Counted from the first letter of the stretch, positions 19,418 to 29,522 are shown. The stretch is 64,000 bases of DNA from Advenella mimigardefordensis DPN7 (GCF_000521505.1 NZ_CP003915.1:2418001-2482000), one strand, 5' to 3'. The notes: generated from the sequence alone by a model not told the origin. A program made the numbers and translations.

Positions 19418-19457
19418 AAAAAAACGGCGCTCCGATTGTTACGAGCGCCGTTTTTTT
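19418..19457. terminator. bidirectional terminator between argH and rlmD
   Basis: ACGGCGCTC (19424-19432) and GAGCGCCGT (19443-19451) form a perfect 9-bp stem. Seven A precede it and seven T follow, so it works on both strands. It sits between the two converging gene ends. Confidence 0.92.
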
Positions 19458-19498
19458 CATCTCTGGAGGCAGGAACGCGCATGGCGTTCTGCTGCCCA

Positions 19499-20854
19499 TT
19501 ATGACTCCGTGGAACTGACGGTTGCTGCTGGCACTTTACCGGCACCGCTTTCGAATACCGCAATCGATTCAACATGTCCCGTATGCGGGAACATATTTAC
19601 CACCCCTGCCGCACTCAATGTATAGCCACCCTCGTGGACAAGAATACCCGCGTCCCGTGCCAGGGTCGCAGGATTACAGGACACGTACACGATTCTGGTT
19701 GGACGCTCCCGCGGTTCCAGTTGCGCCAGGGCCTGTGCCACGGCCTGCGCGCCTTCTCTGGGCGGATCGATCAGCATGCGGTCGAAATGGCCCAGATCGC
19801 GCAGCCAGGCCACGTCGACCTCAAACAGATTTAGCGTGGCAAAGCGGGTTTTAGCCTGCAGGTCGTGCTGGCTGGCTGCCTGCAGGGCCCGGTCGGTAAG
19901 GATGCTGCTGCCTTCGATCCCCACCACTTCACGCGCGACGGTCGCCAGCGGCAAGGTGAAGTTGCCCAGGCCACAGAACAAATCTGCCACGCGATCATTG
20001 GCCTGTACATCCAGCAGATTGAGCGCTTTGGCAATCAGGGAACGATTAATAAAGTAATTGACCTGAGTAAAATCCGTTGGCTTGTACGGCATTTTCAGCC
20101 CGAACTGCGGCAACAGGTAGTACAGTGAATCGGCCTGTTCTTTGTGCAGCGGTTTGACCGTATCCGGTCCTTTGGATTGCAGCCACCACACCACATTGTG
20201 GTGCGCCGAGAAAGCGTCCAGCTGTTCGATATCGGCAGCAGTCAGCGGTGCCAGGTGACGCAACAGCAAGGCGGTCGTATCCTCGCCCACAGCCACCTCA
20301 ATCTGTGGAATTTGCTCATCAATGCTCAGATTACCGATCAGTTCACGCAGGGGAACCAGCATATCGGAAACATAGGGCGGCAGCACATGACATTCAGTCA
20401 TGTCGGTCACATACCGGCTCTTGCGCTCGTGAAAGCCGACAAGCACCTTGCCCTTCTTGATCACTTTACGTACCGACAGTCGCGCGCGGTAACGATAGCC
20501 CCAGGCCGGCCCCTGCAGCGGCGGCAATACCCTGGGTATGGTGATTTTGGCGATATGCCTGAAACCGTCTTCCAGTGCCCGCTGCTTGATCGCCACCTGA
20601 GTAGTGACGTCCAGATGCTGCATAAGACAGCCCCCACAGGTACCGAAACTGGGGCAACGCGGCGTGACCCGCTGGCTTGATTCCCTGATGATTGACGTCA
20701 TGCGGGCAATCTCGTAAGAGGGCTTGCGGCGAACAATATCTGCCGTTACCTTTTCTGCAGGTAGCGCACCTTCAACGAAAATGGCCTTCCCCTCGCGCCG
20801 GGCGATGCCGCGTGCTTCCAGGTCAAGGGATTCGATGGTAAATATTTCCTGCAT
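19499..20854 (-). CDS. rlmD: 23S rRNA (uracil-1939-C5)-methyltransferase RlmD
   Basis: SAM-dependent RNA m5U methyltransferase of the RumA type, 451 residues. A TRAM-like N-terminus precedes the iron-sulfur cysteines in CPSFGTCGGCLMQH. The catalytic domain has DLFCGLGNFTLPLA (SAM loop), DPPREGA and the nucleophile-region SCNPATLARD. These features separate it from TrmA, which lacks the cluster. It is a single-gene transcription unit ending at the shared terminator with argH. Confidence 0.93.
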   Translation of the reverse strand: MQEIFTIESLDLEARGIARREGKAIFVEGALPAEKVTADIVRRKPSYEIARMTSIIRESSQRVTPRCPSFGTCGGCLMQHLDVTTQVAIKQRALEDGFRHIAKITIPRVLPPLQGPAWGYRYRARLSVRKVIKKGKVLVGFHERKSRYVTDMTECHVLPPYVSDMLVPLRELIGNLSIDEQIPQIEVAVGEDTTALLLRHLAPLTAADIEQLDAFSAHHNVVWWLQSKGPDTVKPLHKEQADSLYYLLPQFGLKMPYKPTDFTQVNYFINRSLIAKALNLLDVQANDRVADLFCGLGNFTLPLATVAREVVGIEGSSILTDRALQAASQHDLQAKTRFATLNLFEVDVAWLRDLGHFDRMLIDPPREGAQAVAQALAQLEPRERPTRIVYVSCNPATLARDAGILVHEGGYTLSAAGVVNMFPHTGHVESIAVFESGAGKVPAATVSSTES

Positions 20855-21084
20855 GTCTGGCCTCTGTATTCTGAAGGCGTTATTTTAATGAGCCTGCCTG
20901 CTCTATTGGCGCGAAAAGGTGACATTGCCAAACATTTGTACAGAAAGCAAGCAACCGGAACCCGAAGCTACCACTTTTCCCGTTTAGGTTCTGCGGATCT
21001 CACACTGGCGCAGACACAGCCTTACGGCAGCTGCGACGTCTATGGCCCCTGTCGTGCTGCCCAGCCGTACAGCCCGCCTGAATT
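20855..21084. other. intergenic region, no gene recognised
   Basis: This stretch lies between rlmD and the Spy-like gene; only the terminator at its right end is readable. A reading frame on the plus strand crosses into the next gene and has no protein-like features, so I leave it out. Confidence 0.5.
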
Positions 21085-21116
21085 CAAAAAAAGCCCGCCA
21101 GGGTTGACTGACGGGC
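21085..21116 (-). terminator. terminator of the Spy-like gene
   Basis: AGCCCG (21091-21096) pairs with CGGGCT (21111-21116); on the minus strand seven T follow. It lies about 70 bp beyond the stop of the gene at 21188-21913. Confidence 0.75.
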
Positions 21117-21187
21117 TCACAACAGTGACGTCCTGCTGCCCTGCTCCGCCTCACTTCCCAAAAAGGCGGGTCGGACAACGGCAACGT

Positions 21188-21913
21188 TTACTGTGCTGGT
21201 GCTGGTGCCGGCGGTGCTGGTTTGTCTGCAGCAGGCGTCGCAGGCTCAGGCATTGGCGCTTTGTTCATATCTGCGTGTTCCTTTTGGAATTGCTTGCGAT
21301 GCTCTTCCCATTTGGCTGAACGCTCTTTGAAATATTTAACAACAGTGGTTTTCTGCTCAGGACTGAATGTGTCCCACAGGCCAAGCCATTTCGCCTGATC
21401 GTCTGCCATTTTCTTCTCAAAGCCGTCATGCATTTCTTTCTGTGCTTCCAGCAGCGCTTTTGGATCGACATTGCCGGATTCCAATTGCTGGCGACGCGTT
21501 TCCTGATACTTACGGAATGCCTCGCGATTCGGTTCGCGGGCAGCCTTGTGTTCGTCCTGGATGGTTTTTAGTGTCGTTTTTTGTTCATCGGTCAGTTTAA
21601 GGTCGTCAACCAGCTTCTGGCTGCCGGGGCCCAGGCCCGGAATCATGATCGCAGCATTGCTCATGCCTCTGCGGTGATGTCCATGTTTACGACCCTCACC
21701 TTTATGGTGTTTCCGGGCGCCATGATGTGGTTTGGCTTCACCAATGCGATGGTGTTCCATTCGTGTGCCTTCACTTTGTACGGAAGGACTGATCGGATTG
21801 GATTCAGTGTCGGGTTTCACCGCCTGCGCCATTGCGGTGGTGGCAATCGTGGCAGACAGCGCGCTGGCCAGAAGAGATTTTACGAGGAAAGAACCTGAAA
21901 ATTGAACAGCCAT
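21188..21913 (-). CDS. Spy/CpxP-like periplasmic protein (LTxxQ family)
   Basis: A 241-residue exported protein. The signal peptide (residues 1-29) ends in AMA. A His/Lys/Arg-rich stretch (about 54-83) with HHGARKHHKGEGRKHGHH follows; it could bind metal. Next is a helical region with LTDEQK near residue 107 and FSPEQK near 188, matching the paired LTxxQ motifs of Spy/CpxP chaperone-like proteins. The C-terminus is low-complexity Pro/Ala. Family members buffer envelope stress or metals; this role is inferred. The promoter side carries an imperfect 20-bp tandem repeat. Confidence 0.78.
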   Translation of the reverse strand: MAVQFSGSFLVKSLLASALSATIATTAMAQAVKPDTESNPISPSVQSEGTRMEHHRIGEAKPHHGARKHHKGEGRKHGHHRRGMSNAAIMIPGLGPGSQKLVDDLKLTDEQKTTLKTIQDEHKAAREPNREAFRKYQETRRQQLESGNVDPKALLEAQKEMHDGFEKKMADDQAKWLGLWDTFSPEQKTTVVKYFKERSAKWEEHRKQFQKEHADMNKAPMPEPATPAADKPAPPAPAPAQ

Positions 21914-21924
21914 TTGTTTACTCC

Positions 21925-21964
21925 TTGTTTAGTCTGTCGGTGACTTTGTTAGCCTATCGGTGAC
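21925..21964 (-). repeat. 20-bp imperfect tandem repeat in the leader of the Spy-like gene
   Basis: On the minus strand two adjacent 20-bp units both begin GTCACCGA and agree at 16 of 20 positions. The TCGGTGAC cores on the plus strand lie at 21937-21944 and 21957-21964, exactly 20 bp apart, two turns of the helix. They are 12-51 bp before the start codon. This spacing suits a dimeric DNA-binding regulator, but no known box was identified. Confidence 0.6.
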
Positions 21965-22098
21965 GCCCCTATTCTGGGTCACAAGCAATTACAAGTATGT
22001 TTCAATAACAGTGGAGTTCTTTCAATACATTACCTTTCGCATGGCCCGGCAGCCTTTGTTGCTGTCCTGCCGGCCATTCGCATGACGCAGACGGCGCG

Positions 22099-22890
22099 CT
22101 AGCGGTAATCCCAGGCAGCCAGGTATTCCTGCCACTGCGGTTTGTTTAAAGCAGTCAGGCTGCTATGCACCAGCGCAACCTCTTCTTCGTATGCGGTCTT
22201 GTCCAGCTCGCCTTTCATAAGTCGAAACCGGCAGTACACCAGCCAGGTATTAACAACATCAGTTTCACAATAAGCACGCACTTCATCAGCCTTGCCATCG
22301 CGCCACGCGTCCCATACCTGGCTGCCGTCCATGCCCAGTTTTCCGGGAAAGCCACAAAGCTTGGCCAGTTGATCCAGCGGTGCATTCGCGCGGCCATTGA
22401 ACTTGGCCAGCAGATCCATCAGGTCTATATGGCGGGTGTGATAACGGCTGATATAGTTGTTGTATTTGAATTCGCGGTCATCTTCACCCATATCCCAGTA
22501 CCGTGGTGCTGACAGGCCATGGATAAGGCATCGATAATGCAAAACAGGCAGGTCAAAGCCCGATCCGTTCCAGCTGACCAGCCTTGGCGTGTACCGTTCA
22601 ATGGTTTTGAAGAAACCGGCAATCAGCACGTCCTCTTCATCGCCCGGCTCCCCCAGCGTGCGCACGCGAAAGCCGTTGTCATCGCGGAAAACACAACCGA
22701 TAACAGCTATTTTCTGCAGGTGCAGAGGAAAGAAATCATTGCCGGTCTGCTCAATACGCAGCGCCTTCGCCCGTTCGACCACTTCGGCATCGGAAAGGGA
22801 ATCATCCCAATCATTCAACGCGCGCAGGCCCTTGGCATCGGGGATGGTTTCAAGATCGAAAACAAGCGTAGGAGTCATTGCGCGCGCCAC
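22099..22890 (-). CDS. predicted 3'-5' exonuclease, PolB-like (PF10108)
   Basis: A 263-residue DnaQ-fold nuclease related to the proofreading domain of family B polymerases. The metal residues are in LVFDLETIPD (ExoI), LVSWNGSGFDLPVL (ExoII) and YCETDVVNTWLVY (ExoIII). No polymerase domain follows. It lies 20 bp after nlpD on the same strand, in the position where rpoS is often found in relatives. Its substrate in the cell is unknown. Confidence 0.87.
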   Translation of the reverse strand: MARAMTPTLVFDLETIPDAKGLRALNDWDDSLSDAEVVERAKALRIEQTGNDFFPLHLQKIAVIGCVFRDDNGFRVRTLGEPGDEEDVLIAGFFKTIERYTPRLVSWNGSGFDLPVLHYRCLIHGLSAPRYWDMGEDDREFKYNNYISRYHTRHIDLMDLLAKFNGRANAPLDQLAKLCGFPGKLGMDGSQVWDAWRDGKADEVRAYCETDVVNTWLVYCRFRLMKGELDKTAYEEEVALVHSSLTALNKPQWQEYLAAWDYR

Positions 22891-22910
22891 TTTCAGAAAG
22901 GATTTGCCAC

Positions 22911-23672
22911 TTAGCGGCGTGGCAGGTAAGACAAGGGATTGACCGGCTGGCCACGACGGCGGATTTCAAAATGCAGGCGTGGTGACGCGGTATCTGACTG
23001 ACCGACTTCGGCGATTTTCTGACCCTTGGATACTTTCTGGCCGTTTTTGACCAGCAGTTTGCTGTTGTGAGCATAGGCAGAAATAAAGCCATTGCTATGC
23101 GAAATCAGAATCAGATTGCCCAGCCCACGCAAGCCATTGCCCACGTACGAAACTGATCCTGAAGCTGCAGCGGACACAGGATCGCCCAGCTTACCTTCAA
23201 TATCGATACCGCGTGTGCTGGATGAGAACTGAGTGATGATCTTGGAGGTTGCCACTGGCCATCCCCAGGACACGGCTGTCGCATCGCTGGCGGGTGCAGC
23301 AGTGCTGCTGCTCCCGGCCGCTGGCGTTGCACTGCCTGCGACGGTTGAATCTGTGCCGGCGGTACCGGAGGATGTACTTGCGCTTGCAGATACGCGCAGA
23401 CGTTGACCCACCTCAAGCGACGGAGAAGACAGGTTATTCATAGACATCAGTTGGGAAACGCTGACGTTATTGGCACGGGAAATTTTATAGAGCGTATCGC
23501 CGCGCTGTACGACATATTCTCCAGGGCCGGCCGGAGCACTGCTGCCGGAACGGCCGGAACCCAGTTCAGAGACCGGCGCACGAGAAGAAGTTCCGCAACC
23601 GGCCAGCGTTGCTGCCAGCACCAGGGAGCCTATTAAAACGGGGAAGTTTCTTTTCATTGAGTGAATCTGCAT
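22911..23672 (-). CDS. nlpD: NlpD-like LysM/M23 lipoprotein
   Basis: Outer-membrane lipoprotein that activates cell-separation amidases. It has 253 residues: a lipoprotein signal ending LAGC, a LysM domain (about 52-95, YVVQRGDTLYKISR), a Ser/Ala/Thr linker, and a LytM/M23 domain. In the latter STRGIDIEG replaces the zinc His motif HxGxD and only part of HxH remains (LHFEIR), so it is probably not an active peptidase, as in E. coli NlpD. I keep the ATG at 23672 because AGGTAGG lies upstream of it. It follows pcm and surE. Confidence 0.88.
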   Translation of the reverse strand: MQIHSMKRNFPVLIGSLVLAATLAGCGTSSRAPVSELGSGRSGSSAPAGPGEYVVQRGDTLYKISRANNVSVSQLMSMNNLSSPSLEVGQRLRVSASASTSSGTAGTDSTVAGSATPAAGSSSTAAPASDATAVSWGWPVATSKIITQFSSSTRGIDIEGKLGDPVSAAASGSVSYVGNGLRGLGNLILISHSNGFISAYAHNSKLLVKNGQKVSKGQKIAEVGQSDTASPRLHFEIRRRGQPVNPLSYLPRR

Positions 23673-23733
23673 ATGTTTTACCTACCTGTTCAATGGATGC
23701 GTAACACGTACGCAAAACGGGTATTTTCTCCTG

Positions 23734-24576
23734 TCACAATTGTATGCCTGCACGCAGTGGAACAAAGCGTACAGGTTCTAGTTCCTTACGATCCCAGCTG
23801 TTTACGCCGGTTCTTTCAATCAGCACCAATTTCTGCTGATCAGAACCTTCAGGCGCAATCAGGCGGGCACCTATGTCCAGCTGGTGCAGCAATGCGGTCG
23901 GTATCTGCAACCCGGCCGCGGCGATGACGATCGCATCAAAAGGGGCAACCGTTGGCATACCCAGCATGCCATCGCCATGAACCAGACGTATGCGGGAAAC
24001 CAGTTTGAGTTCACGCAACGTACCTCTGGCCATTTCATACAACGGCTTGATTCGTTCAATTGTATACACTTCATGGCACATTGCCGCCATCACGGCAGCC
24101 TGGTAGCCACAACCGGTACCAATTTCCAGCATTTTCTGCGGCTTGCGGTTTTCCGCGACGGCAGCGAGCATACGTGAAACGACCCATGGCTGCGAGATGG
24201 TTTGGGAAAAACCGATGGGCAGTGCTGCATCATCGTATGCCCGGCTGGCCAGCCCCTGGTCAATAAAAACATGTCTGGGTACTGCGCGCATGGCGTCCAG
24301 CACCCGTTCATCGGTAATACCCTTTTGCCGCAAGCGCTCCACCATCAGTGCACGTAACCGGTCAGAATTTAAGCCGATATTCTGGCTACTTCGTGCCTCG
24401 GTCGCAGGCATAGCCGAGGCCGGGCGAGCAGCGTTTCCCGCAACAATAATACGGGTATTGCTATTGGTTGGCGTAATTTTAATTTTGTTGGACGGAAAAG
24501 AAAGGCGCGAACGGCTATCGTTAACATCATTTACATTTCCGGCATTTGTACCTGGGCCAAAGGGGGGTTTACGCAT
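23734..24576 (-). CDS. pcm: protein-L-isoaspartate O-methyltransferase
   Basis: Repairs isoaspartyl residues in aged proteins using SAM. It has 280 residues, about 70 longer than the E. coli enzyme because of a basic, low-complexity N-terminal extension. The core begins near [10 protein letters not shown] and holds [24 protein letters not shown], the SAM loop [14 protein letters not shown] and VHGDGM. The ATG overlaps the end of surE by 8 bp, which supports the long start, although the ancestral start could be further in. Confidence 0.9.
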   Translation of the reverse strand: MRKPPFGPGTNAGNVNDVNDSRSRLSFPSNKIKITPTNSNTRIIVAGNAARPASAMPATEARSSQNIGLNSDRLRALMVERLRQKGITDERVLDAMRAVPRHVFIDQGLASRAYDDAALPIGFSQTISQPWVVSRMLAAVAENRKPQKMLEIGTGCGYQAAVMAAMCHEVYTIERIKPLYEMARGTLRELKLVSRIRLVHGDGMLGMPTVAPFDAIVIAAAGLQIPTALLHQLDIGARLIAPEGSDQQKLVLIERTGVNSWDRKELEPVRFVPLRAGIQL

Positions 24577-25324
24577 TGCTCAACTCCACCCAGCTACGTG
24601 CCTGGTTCAACTGCTTGTAGTGTGTCAGATCCAGTTGCAAGGGCGTCATGGAAATCAGCCCCTGGCTGATGGCGCCAAAATCCGTATCATCGGCAAAGTC
24701 TGCAACCTCGCCCACCATGCCGATCCAGTAAATGGGTTCACCTGCCGGATTGGCGCTTTTGATGACCGGTTGCGACGGATGCCGCCGCCCCAGTCGCGTT
24801 ACGCGCAGGGAATCCCAATGATGTTCAGGCAGCGGCGGAATATTAACGCTCAGCAGCATCGGTGCCGGAAACGGGTTGGCCAATTGATGCTGCACGATTT
24901 GCACGGCCATTTTCGTGGCCGCTTCCAGTTCCGGCCAGTTCCTTTCCGTGAGCGAAAAGGCAATTGATGGAATGCCGAAAAGAAAACCTTCTGTGGCCGC
25001 CGCTACGGTGCCGGAATACAGTGTGTCTTCACCAAGATTGGCACCATTATTAATGCCCGAAACAACCAGATCGGGGCGATAGTCTAGCAGACCGGTGAGC
25101 GCAACGTGCACACAGTCTGATGGCGTGCCATTCAGATAATAATCGCCGGATGATGTACGGCGCACCGACAGCGGCCTGTTCAATGTGAGTGAATTGGAAG
25201 CGCCGCTGTGATTGACTTCAGGTGCAACGACCGTGACCTGGGCAATATCGCGTAGCGCCGCGGCCAGGGCCTGCAGACCCTCGGCATTGTAACCATCATC
25301 GTTCGACACCAGTATTCGTTTCAT
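24569..25324 (-). CDS. surE: 5'/3'-nucleotidase SurE
   Basis: Metal-dependent nucleoside monophosphatase, 251 residues. The start [17 protein letters not shown] contains the metal-binding Asp-Asp pair. [22 protein letters not shown] and [19 protein letters not shown] complete the active site. It is the first gene of the surE-pcm-nlpD group and is divergent from plsY. All expected residues are present. Confidence 0.95.
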   Translation of the reverse strand: MKRILVSNDDGYNAEGLQALAAALRDIAQVTVVAPEVNHSGASNSLTLNRPLSVRRTSSGDYYLNGTPSDCVHVALTGLLDYRPDLVVSGINNGANLGEDTLYSGTVAAATEGFLFGIPSIAFSLTERNWPELEAATKMAVQIVQHQLANPFPAPMLLSVNIPPLPEHHWDSLRVTRLGRRHPSQPVIKSANPAGEPIYWIGMVGEVADFADDTDFGAISQGLISMTPLQLDLTHYKQLNQARSWVELSNA

Positions 25325-25447
25325 TCAGTTTGCAACCAGACATTATTCCCCCTGTATTGTACATGGATCAACCGATACGCGGGACGCGATATCCGCTTGG
25401 GCAATACGAAAGGGAACTGTATATAATCGTGTCTTCCGGTAATAACA

Positions 25448-26092
25448 ATGACGACGATGAACAATCTGCCCTGGATCATTCTTACCCTGCTCGCCGCCTA
25501 CCTGATTGGGTCGGTCTCATTCGCCATGGTGGCCAGCCGCCTGTTCGGCCTGCAGGACCCTCGCACTTTCGGTTCCGGCAATCCCGGCGCCACCAATATG
25601 CTGCGCACAGGTAACCGCAAGGCCGCCCTGCTCACCCTGCTGGGCGATGCTTTCAAGGGCTGGCTAGCGGTGGCCCTGGCCATCTATCTTGCTCCTCGCG
25701 CAGGCTTTACCGAGAGCACGATTGCATTGGTCGCCATCGCGGTTTTTCTCGGCCACATTTATTCGTTTTTTCTTAAATTCAAGGGTGGCAAAGGCGTCGC
25801 GACAGCAATCGGCGTTCTGTTCGCCCTGCAACCGTGGCTGGCCATTGCCACCATCGCTACATGGGTCATTATTGCGATTTTCTTTCGCTACTCATCCCTG
25901 GCCGCTCTGGTCGCTGCCGTTTTTGCACCGTTTTATTATTATCTTGGCGGCCGGGTCGCCTGGCCGTTTTCCATGCCCTGGTTTCTGGCCATCTGTTTCC
26001 TGAGCATTGTCCTGATCATCAAGCACAGGAAAAATATTCAAAATCTGCTGGCCGGCACGGAATCACGTATCGGCCAGAAAAAGAAAACCTGA
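25448..26092 (+). CDS. plsY: acyl-phosphate:glycerol-3-phosphate acyltransferase PlsY
   Basis: Membrane enzyme that makes 1-acyl-glycerol 3-phosphate, the first step of phospholipid synthesis. It has 214 residues with about five membrane helices. The cytoplasmic motifs [28 protein letters not shown] and FRYSSLAAL are intact. No clear ribosome-binding site decides between ATG 25448 and ATG 25457. It converges on tsaD, ending 10 bp from it. Confidence 0.93.
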   Translation: MTTMNNLPWIILTLLAAYLIGSVSFAMVASRLFGLQDPRTFGSGNPGATNMLRTGNRKAALLTLLGDAFKGWLAVALAIYLAPRAGFTESTIALVAIAVFLGHIYSFFLKFKGGKGVATAIGVLFALQPWLAIATIATWVIIAIFFRYSSLAALVAAVFAPFYYYLGGRVAWPFSMPWFLAICFLSIVLIIKHRKNIQNLLAGTESRIGQKKKT

Positions 26093-26102
26093 GTCGCGCA
26101 AC

Positions 26103-27137
26103 TCACACGCTGATATCGGCCAGATCCCAGCGGGGATGGACGGCGGCATTGTCCGGACGGCGCATTTTCTCTACCAGTCCGGCCTTAACCCGCTCGGCAG
26201 CAGCGTGAGCAATCATTGCTCCATTATCGGTGCAAAGCGCCAATGGCGGGAAAAACACTTCACCGTTACGTTTCTGCATTTGACGCGTCAGATAATCCCG
26301 CAACTGCCGGTTGGCGCCTACCCCCCCGGCCACTACCAGGCGGTTGCTGCCACTGGCCTTGACTGCCTTGATGGCCTTATAGCCCAGCACTTCCACAATC
26401 GCAGCCTGCACCGAAGCAGCCAGATCCTGTCTTTGCTGCTCAGTGAGCGGCCCTTGCTGTTCCAGCTTGCGCAGCGTAGTGAGAACCGCGGTTTTGAGGC
26501 CCGAGAAACTGAAATCCAGGTCGCCGCTATGCATCATGGGCCGAGGCAGATCATAGGCCGTCGGATCGCCCTTGTCAGCCAGGGCAGCCAGAGCCGGCCC
26601 GCCCGGATATGGCAGCCCCATCAGTTTGGCGGATTTGTCAAAGGCTTCGCCGGCCGCATCATCCAGGGTCTCGCCCAGTAACGCGTACTGGCCAATGGCC
26701 TTCACATGCATCAGCTGGGTGTGCCCGCCGGAAACCAGGAGCGCGACATAGGGGAAATCAGGCACCGCTTCGGCCAGCATCGGCGAGAGCAAGTGTCCCT
26801 CCAGATGATGGATTGGGATCGTGGGGATATTCAGACTCCATGCCAGGGATCGGGCAACCGAGGCGCCCACCAGTAACGCACCCGCCAGGCCAGGACCTGC
26901 CGTGTAAGCGACCGCATCGATGTCCTTGAGAGTCAGATCGGCGTGATGCAGCACTTCCCGCGTCAGCGGCAGAACACGCCGGATATGGTCGCGTGAAGCC
27001 AGCTCAGGCACTACGCCGCCGTAAGCCTGATGCATGGCAATCTGACTGTGCAGCGCGTGCGCCAGCAGACCCGATTCTGTACTGACCAGCGCAACGCCGG
27101 TCTCGTCACAGGAGCTTTCAATGCCAAGAATGATCAT
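26103..27137 (-). CDS. tsaD: tRNA N6-adenosine threonylcarbamoyltransferase TsaD
   Basis: Transfers the threonylcarbamoyl group to A37 of ANN-reading tRNAs, working with TsaB and TsaE. It has 344 residues. [17 protein letters not shown], the metal His motif in [17 protein letters not shown] and [10 protein letters not shown] are all present. It is essential in most bacteria. The usual divergent rpsU is absent; a purine permease gene occupies that side, 219 bp or more away. Confidence 0.95.
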   Translation of the reverse strand: MIILGIESSCDETGVALVSTESGLLAHALHSQIAMHQAYGGVVPELASRDHIRRVLPLTREVLHHADLTLKDIDAVAYTAGPGLAGALLVGASVARSLAWSLNIPTIPIHHLEGHLLSPMLAEAVPDFPYVALLVSGGHTQLMHVKAIGQYALLGETLDDAAGEAFDKSAKLMGLPYPGGPALAALADKGDPTAYDLPRPMMHSGDLDFSFSGLKTAVLTTLRKLEQQGPLTEQQRQDLAASVQAAIVEVLGYKAIKAVKASGSNRLVVAGGVGANRQLRDYLTRQMQKRNGEVFFPPLALCTDNGAMIAHAAAERVKAGLVEKMRRPDNAAVHPRWDLADISV

Positions 27138-27362
27138 AAATTATCCGTTCGACGACGCTGATACGTGCCTGTAGCGCCGTGCTGGCGCAAGGCGAAGCCG
27201 CCGTCGGTGTGATTACATTGCCTTCATACAGGAAAGAATGTTGCAGATTAAAGACGATATCGGTGTATTTGCCGATAGGGCACGTTGTGCGCTCGTCATC
27301 AACTGTAAAGAATACGCTACAGTTGCAATTGTACATGTATCTGTTTATTAGGAGTTATGTTC

Positions 27363-28652
27363 ATGCTGGAATCACTATTCAAGCTCAGGGAGCATGGCAC
27401 GAATGCCCGTACGGAAATTCTTGCCGGTCTGACGACCTTTCTGACGATGTCTTACATCATATTCGTCAACCCCGACATTCTGGGCACGACGGGCATGGAC
27501 AAAGGCGCGGTTTTCGTGGCAACCTGCCTGGCTGCGGCGCTGGGCTGCCTTATCATGGCTTTTCTGGCCAACTGGCCAATCGGCATGGCGCCGGGCATGG
27601 GGCTGAACGCCTTTTTTGCTTTCGGCGTGGTTGGCGCCATGGGCTATTCGTGGCAACAGGCGCTAGGCGCCGTTTTTGTTTCCGGCGTCATCTTTCTGAT
27701 TCTCTCAGCTACCGGTGTACGCAAATGGCTGATCGAGGGGATTCCGAAATCGCTGCGCTCCGCCATCGTTGCCGGTATTGGTCTGTTCCTGGCACTGATT
27801 GCCCTCAAATCAGCCGGTATTGTGGTTGGTAACCAGGCCACACTTGTCGCGCAGGGTGACCTCAAATCGCCCACTGTCCTGCTGGCCATCCTGGGCTTCT
27901 TTATTATCGTGTGTCTGGACAGTCTGCGAGTAAAAGGCGCGATTCTGATCGGCATTCTTGCCGTTACCATTTTGTCGGCGCTGCTTGGCTATAGTGCTCC
28001 CATCACCGGCATCGTGTCTGCGCCGCCCAGCATTGCACCTACTTTTATGCAACTGGATATTGCTGGCGTTTTGAACGAGGGCTTCCTGCATATTATTCTG
28101 GTTTTCGTGCTGGTGGAAATCTTTGATGCAACCGGAACATTGATTGGTGTGGCACGACGAGCCAACCTGCTGCCTGAGGACAAACCCAATCGCCTGGGGC
28201 GCGCCCTGTTTGCCGATAGCACAGCCATTCTGGCCGGCTCTGCGCTGGGTACCAGCAGTACCACTGCATTTGTCGAAAGCGCGGCAGGCGTGCAGGCGGG
28301 TGGTCGCACCGGAATGACTGCACTGGTCGTGGGTGTGTTGTTTCTGCTGTGCCTGTTTTTCGCACCGCTGGCCAGCGTTGTGCCGTCTTATGCCACCGCC
28401 CCTGCCCTGCTTTATGTTGCGGGCCTGATGGTACGCGAGCTGGTTGAAGTGGAATGGAACGATATCACGAACGCCATACCGGCTGCGCTTACTGCCATTA
28501 TCATGCCGTTTACCTACTCTATTGCAGAAGGGATTGCTTTCGGCTTTATCAGCTATGTGGTTATTAAAGTATTCACCGGACGTTTTCGTGAGATTCACAT
28601 TGCGACATTCATCATTGCTCTGCTATTTGTTCTGCGCTTTGCGCTGGAATAA
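27363..28652 (+). CDS. NCS2/AzgA-type purine permease
   Basis: Proton symporter for adenine, guanine or hypoxanthine, 429 residues and about 12 membrane helices. ARTEILAGLTTFLTMSYIIFVNP and NWPIGMAPGMGLNAFFAF are hallmark AzgA/PbuG motifs; GTSSTTAFVESAAGV is in the second half. I take the second ATG (27363) because AGGAG lies 8 bp before it and only 2 bp before the first (27357). I saw no purine riboswitch in the 225 bp upstream. A good terminator follows the gene. Confidence 0.92.
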   Translation: MLESLFKLREHGTNARTEILAGLTTFLTMSYIIFVNPDILGTTGMDKGAVFVATCLAAALGCLIMAFLANWPIGMAPGMGLNAFFAFGVVGAMGYSWQQALGAVFVSGVIFLILSATGVRKWLIEGIPKSLRSAIVAGIGLFLALIALKSAGIVVGNQATLVAQGDLKSPTVLLAILGFFIIVCLDSLRVKGAILIGILAVTILSALLGYSAPITGIVSAPPSIAPTFMQLDIAGVLNEGFLHIILVFVLVEIFDATGTLIGVARRANLLPEDKPNRLGRALFADSTAILAGSALGTSSTTAFVESAAGVQAGGRTGMTALVVGVLFLLCLFFAPLASVVPSYATAPALLYVAGLMVRELVEVEWNDITNAIPAALTAIIMPFTYSIAEGIAFGFISYVVIKVFTGRFREIHIATFIIALLFVLRFALE

Positions 28653-28745
28653 TCGGCAATGACCTGTGGGCTTTCGGCGCCGCGCCTGACGTTTCTCTAT
28701 GAAAATGGCAGCCGCGCCCCGCAAGCCAGGCAGATACCTGTCACG

Positions 28746-28774
28746 CCGCAGGCTGATTGCCTGCGGTTTTATTT
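28746..28774 (+). terminator. terminator of the purine permease gene
   Basis: CCGCAGGC (28746-28753) and GCCTGCGG (28759-28766) with a 5-nt loop are followed by TTTTATTTT. It lies about 95 bp beyond the stop codon. Confidence 0.85.
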
Positions 28775-28929
28775 TACGTTCAGGTTTATATCGTTAACAA
28801 TTGAATTACACTTGTAGTTGATAGGCATTCATAATGAAAGCAATAAAAATATTCAACTAGTAATTCATGGTCGCCGCCCCTATATTCAATGAAGCACATC
28901 AGTCTGCTACTTAAACTGGAGAAAGAATT

Positions 28930-29313
28930 ATGCCCATTACCGAACTGACCAAAGACACCTTCCAGCAAGCCATCAAAGAAGACAATACCCTGATTATTGA
29001 CTTCTGGGCACCGTGGTGCGGTCCCTGCCGCCAGTTTGCCCCAACATTCGAGAAAGCTGCAGAAGCACATCCCGATATTGAATTTGCCAAGGTCAATACC
29101 GAAGAGCAGCAGGAACTGGCCGGTGCTCTGGGTATCCGTTCCATTCCAACATTAATGGTATTTCGCGAACGCGTGATGCTGTTCTCACAGGCAGGCGCAC
29201 TCAGCCCAGGCCAGCTGGACGAATTGCTTGAAAAAGTCCAGGCTGTTGATATGGAAAAGGTTCATCAGGAAATTGCCACGGCAGAAGCCAAGGCCGCTGA
29301 AGAAAACGCCTGA
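28930..29313 (+). CDS. thioredoxin
   Basis: Disulfide reductase of 127 residues. The active site WAPWCGPCRQF has Cys30 and Cys33, and the cis-Pro loop is IRSIPTLMVF. The thioredoxin fold ends near residue 105. The last 20 residues form an acidic Ala/Glu/Lys helix not found in TrxA. No zinc-binding N-terminal domain is present, so it is not TrxC. It stands alone between two terminated units, with a leader of about 150 bp. A trxA-like role is likely, but other thioredoxins probably exist elsewhere in the genome. Confidence 0.9.
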   Translation: MPITELTKDTFQQAIKEDNTLIIDFWAPWCGPCRQFAPTFEKAAEAHPDIEFAKVNTEEQQELAGALGIRSIPTLMVFRERVMLFSQAGALSPGQLDELLEKVQAVDMEKVHQEIATAEAKAAEENA

Positions 29314-29522
29314 TCGCAGCGATGGTTTCAGGATGCGAAACAGATCGAATCAGGCCGTATGATCGCGTCAGGCCGTAGACCCAATGCAAGGCATTGCGCC
29401 TCATCAGTCTGGCTTGATTTGAGAACGGTTCGGCATCCTGGAGCTTGCCTGCCGTAGCGTTAGACCGGGCATCTGCCGTATCTATGGCTCACAGCAGGAA
29501 CGCCATGCGATGCGTTACCGAA

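Noticed and set aside
22911..23672. Idea that NlpD is an active murein peptidase
   Set aside because: The first zinc His motif is missing; this degenerate state is normal for NlpD activators, so it is not a novel loss.
27138..27362. Search for a purine riboswitch before the purine permease
   Set aside because: No conserved purine-aptamer core or matching P1/P2/P3 pattern seen.
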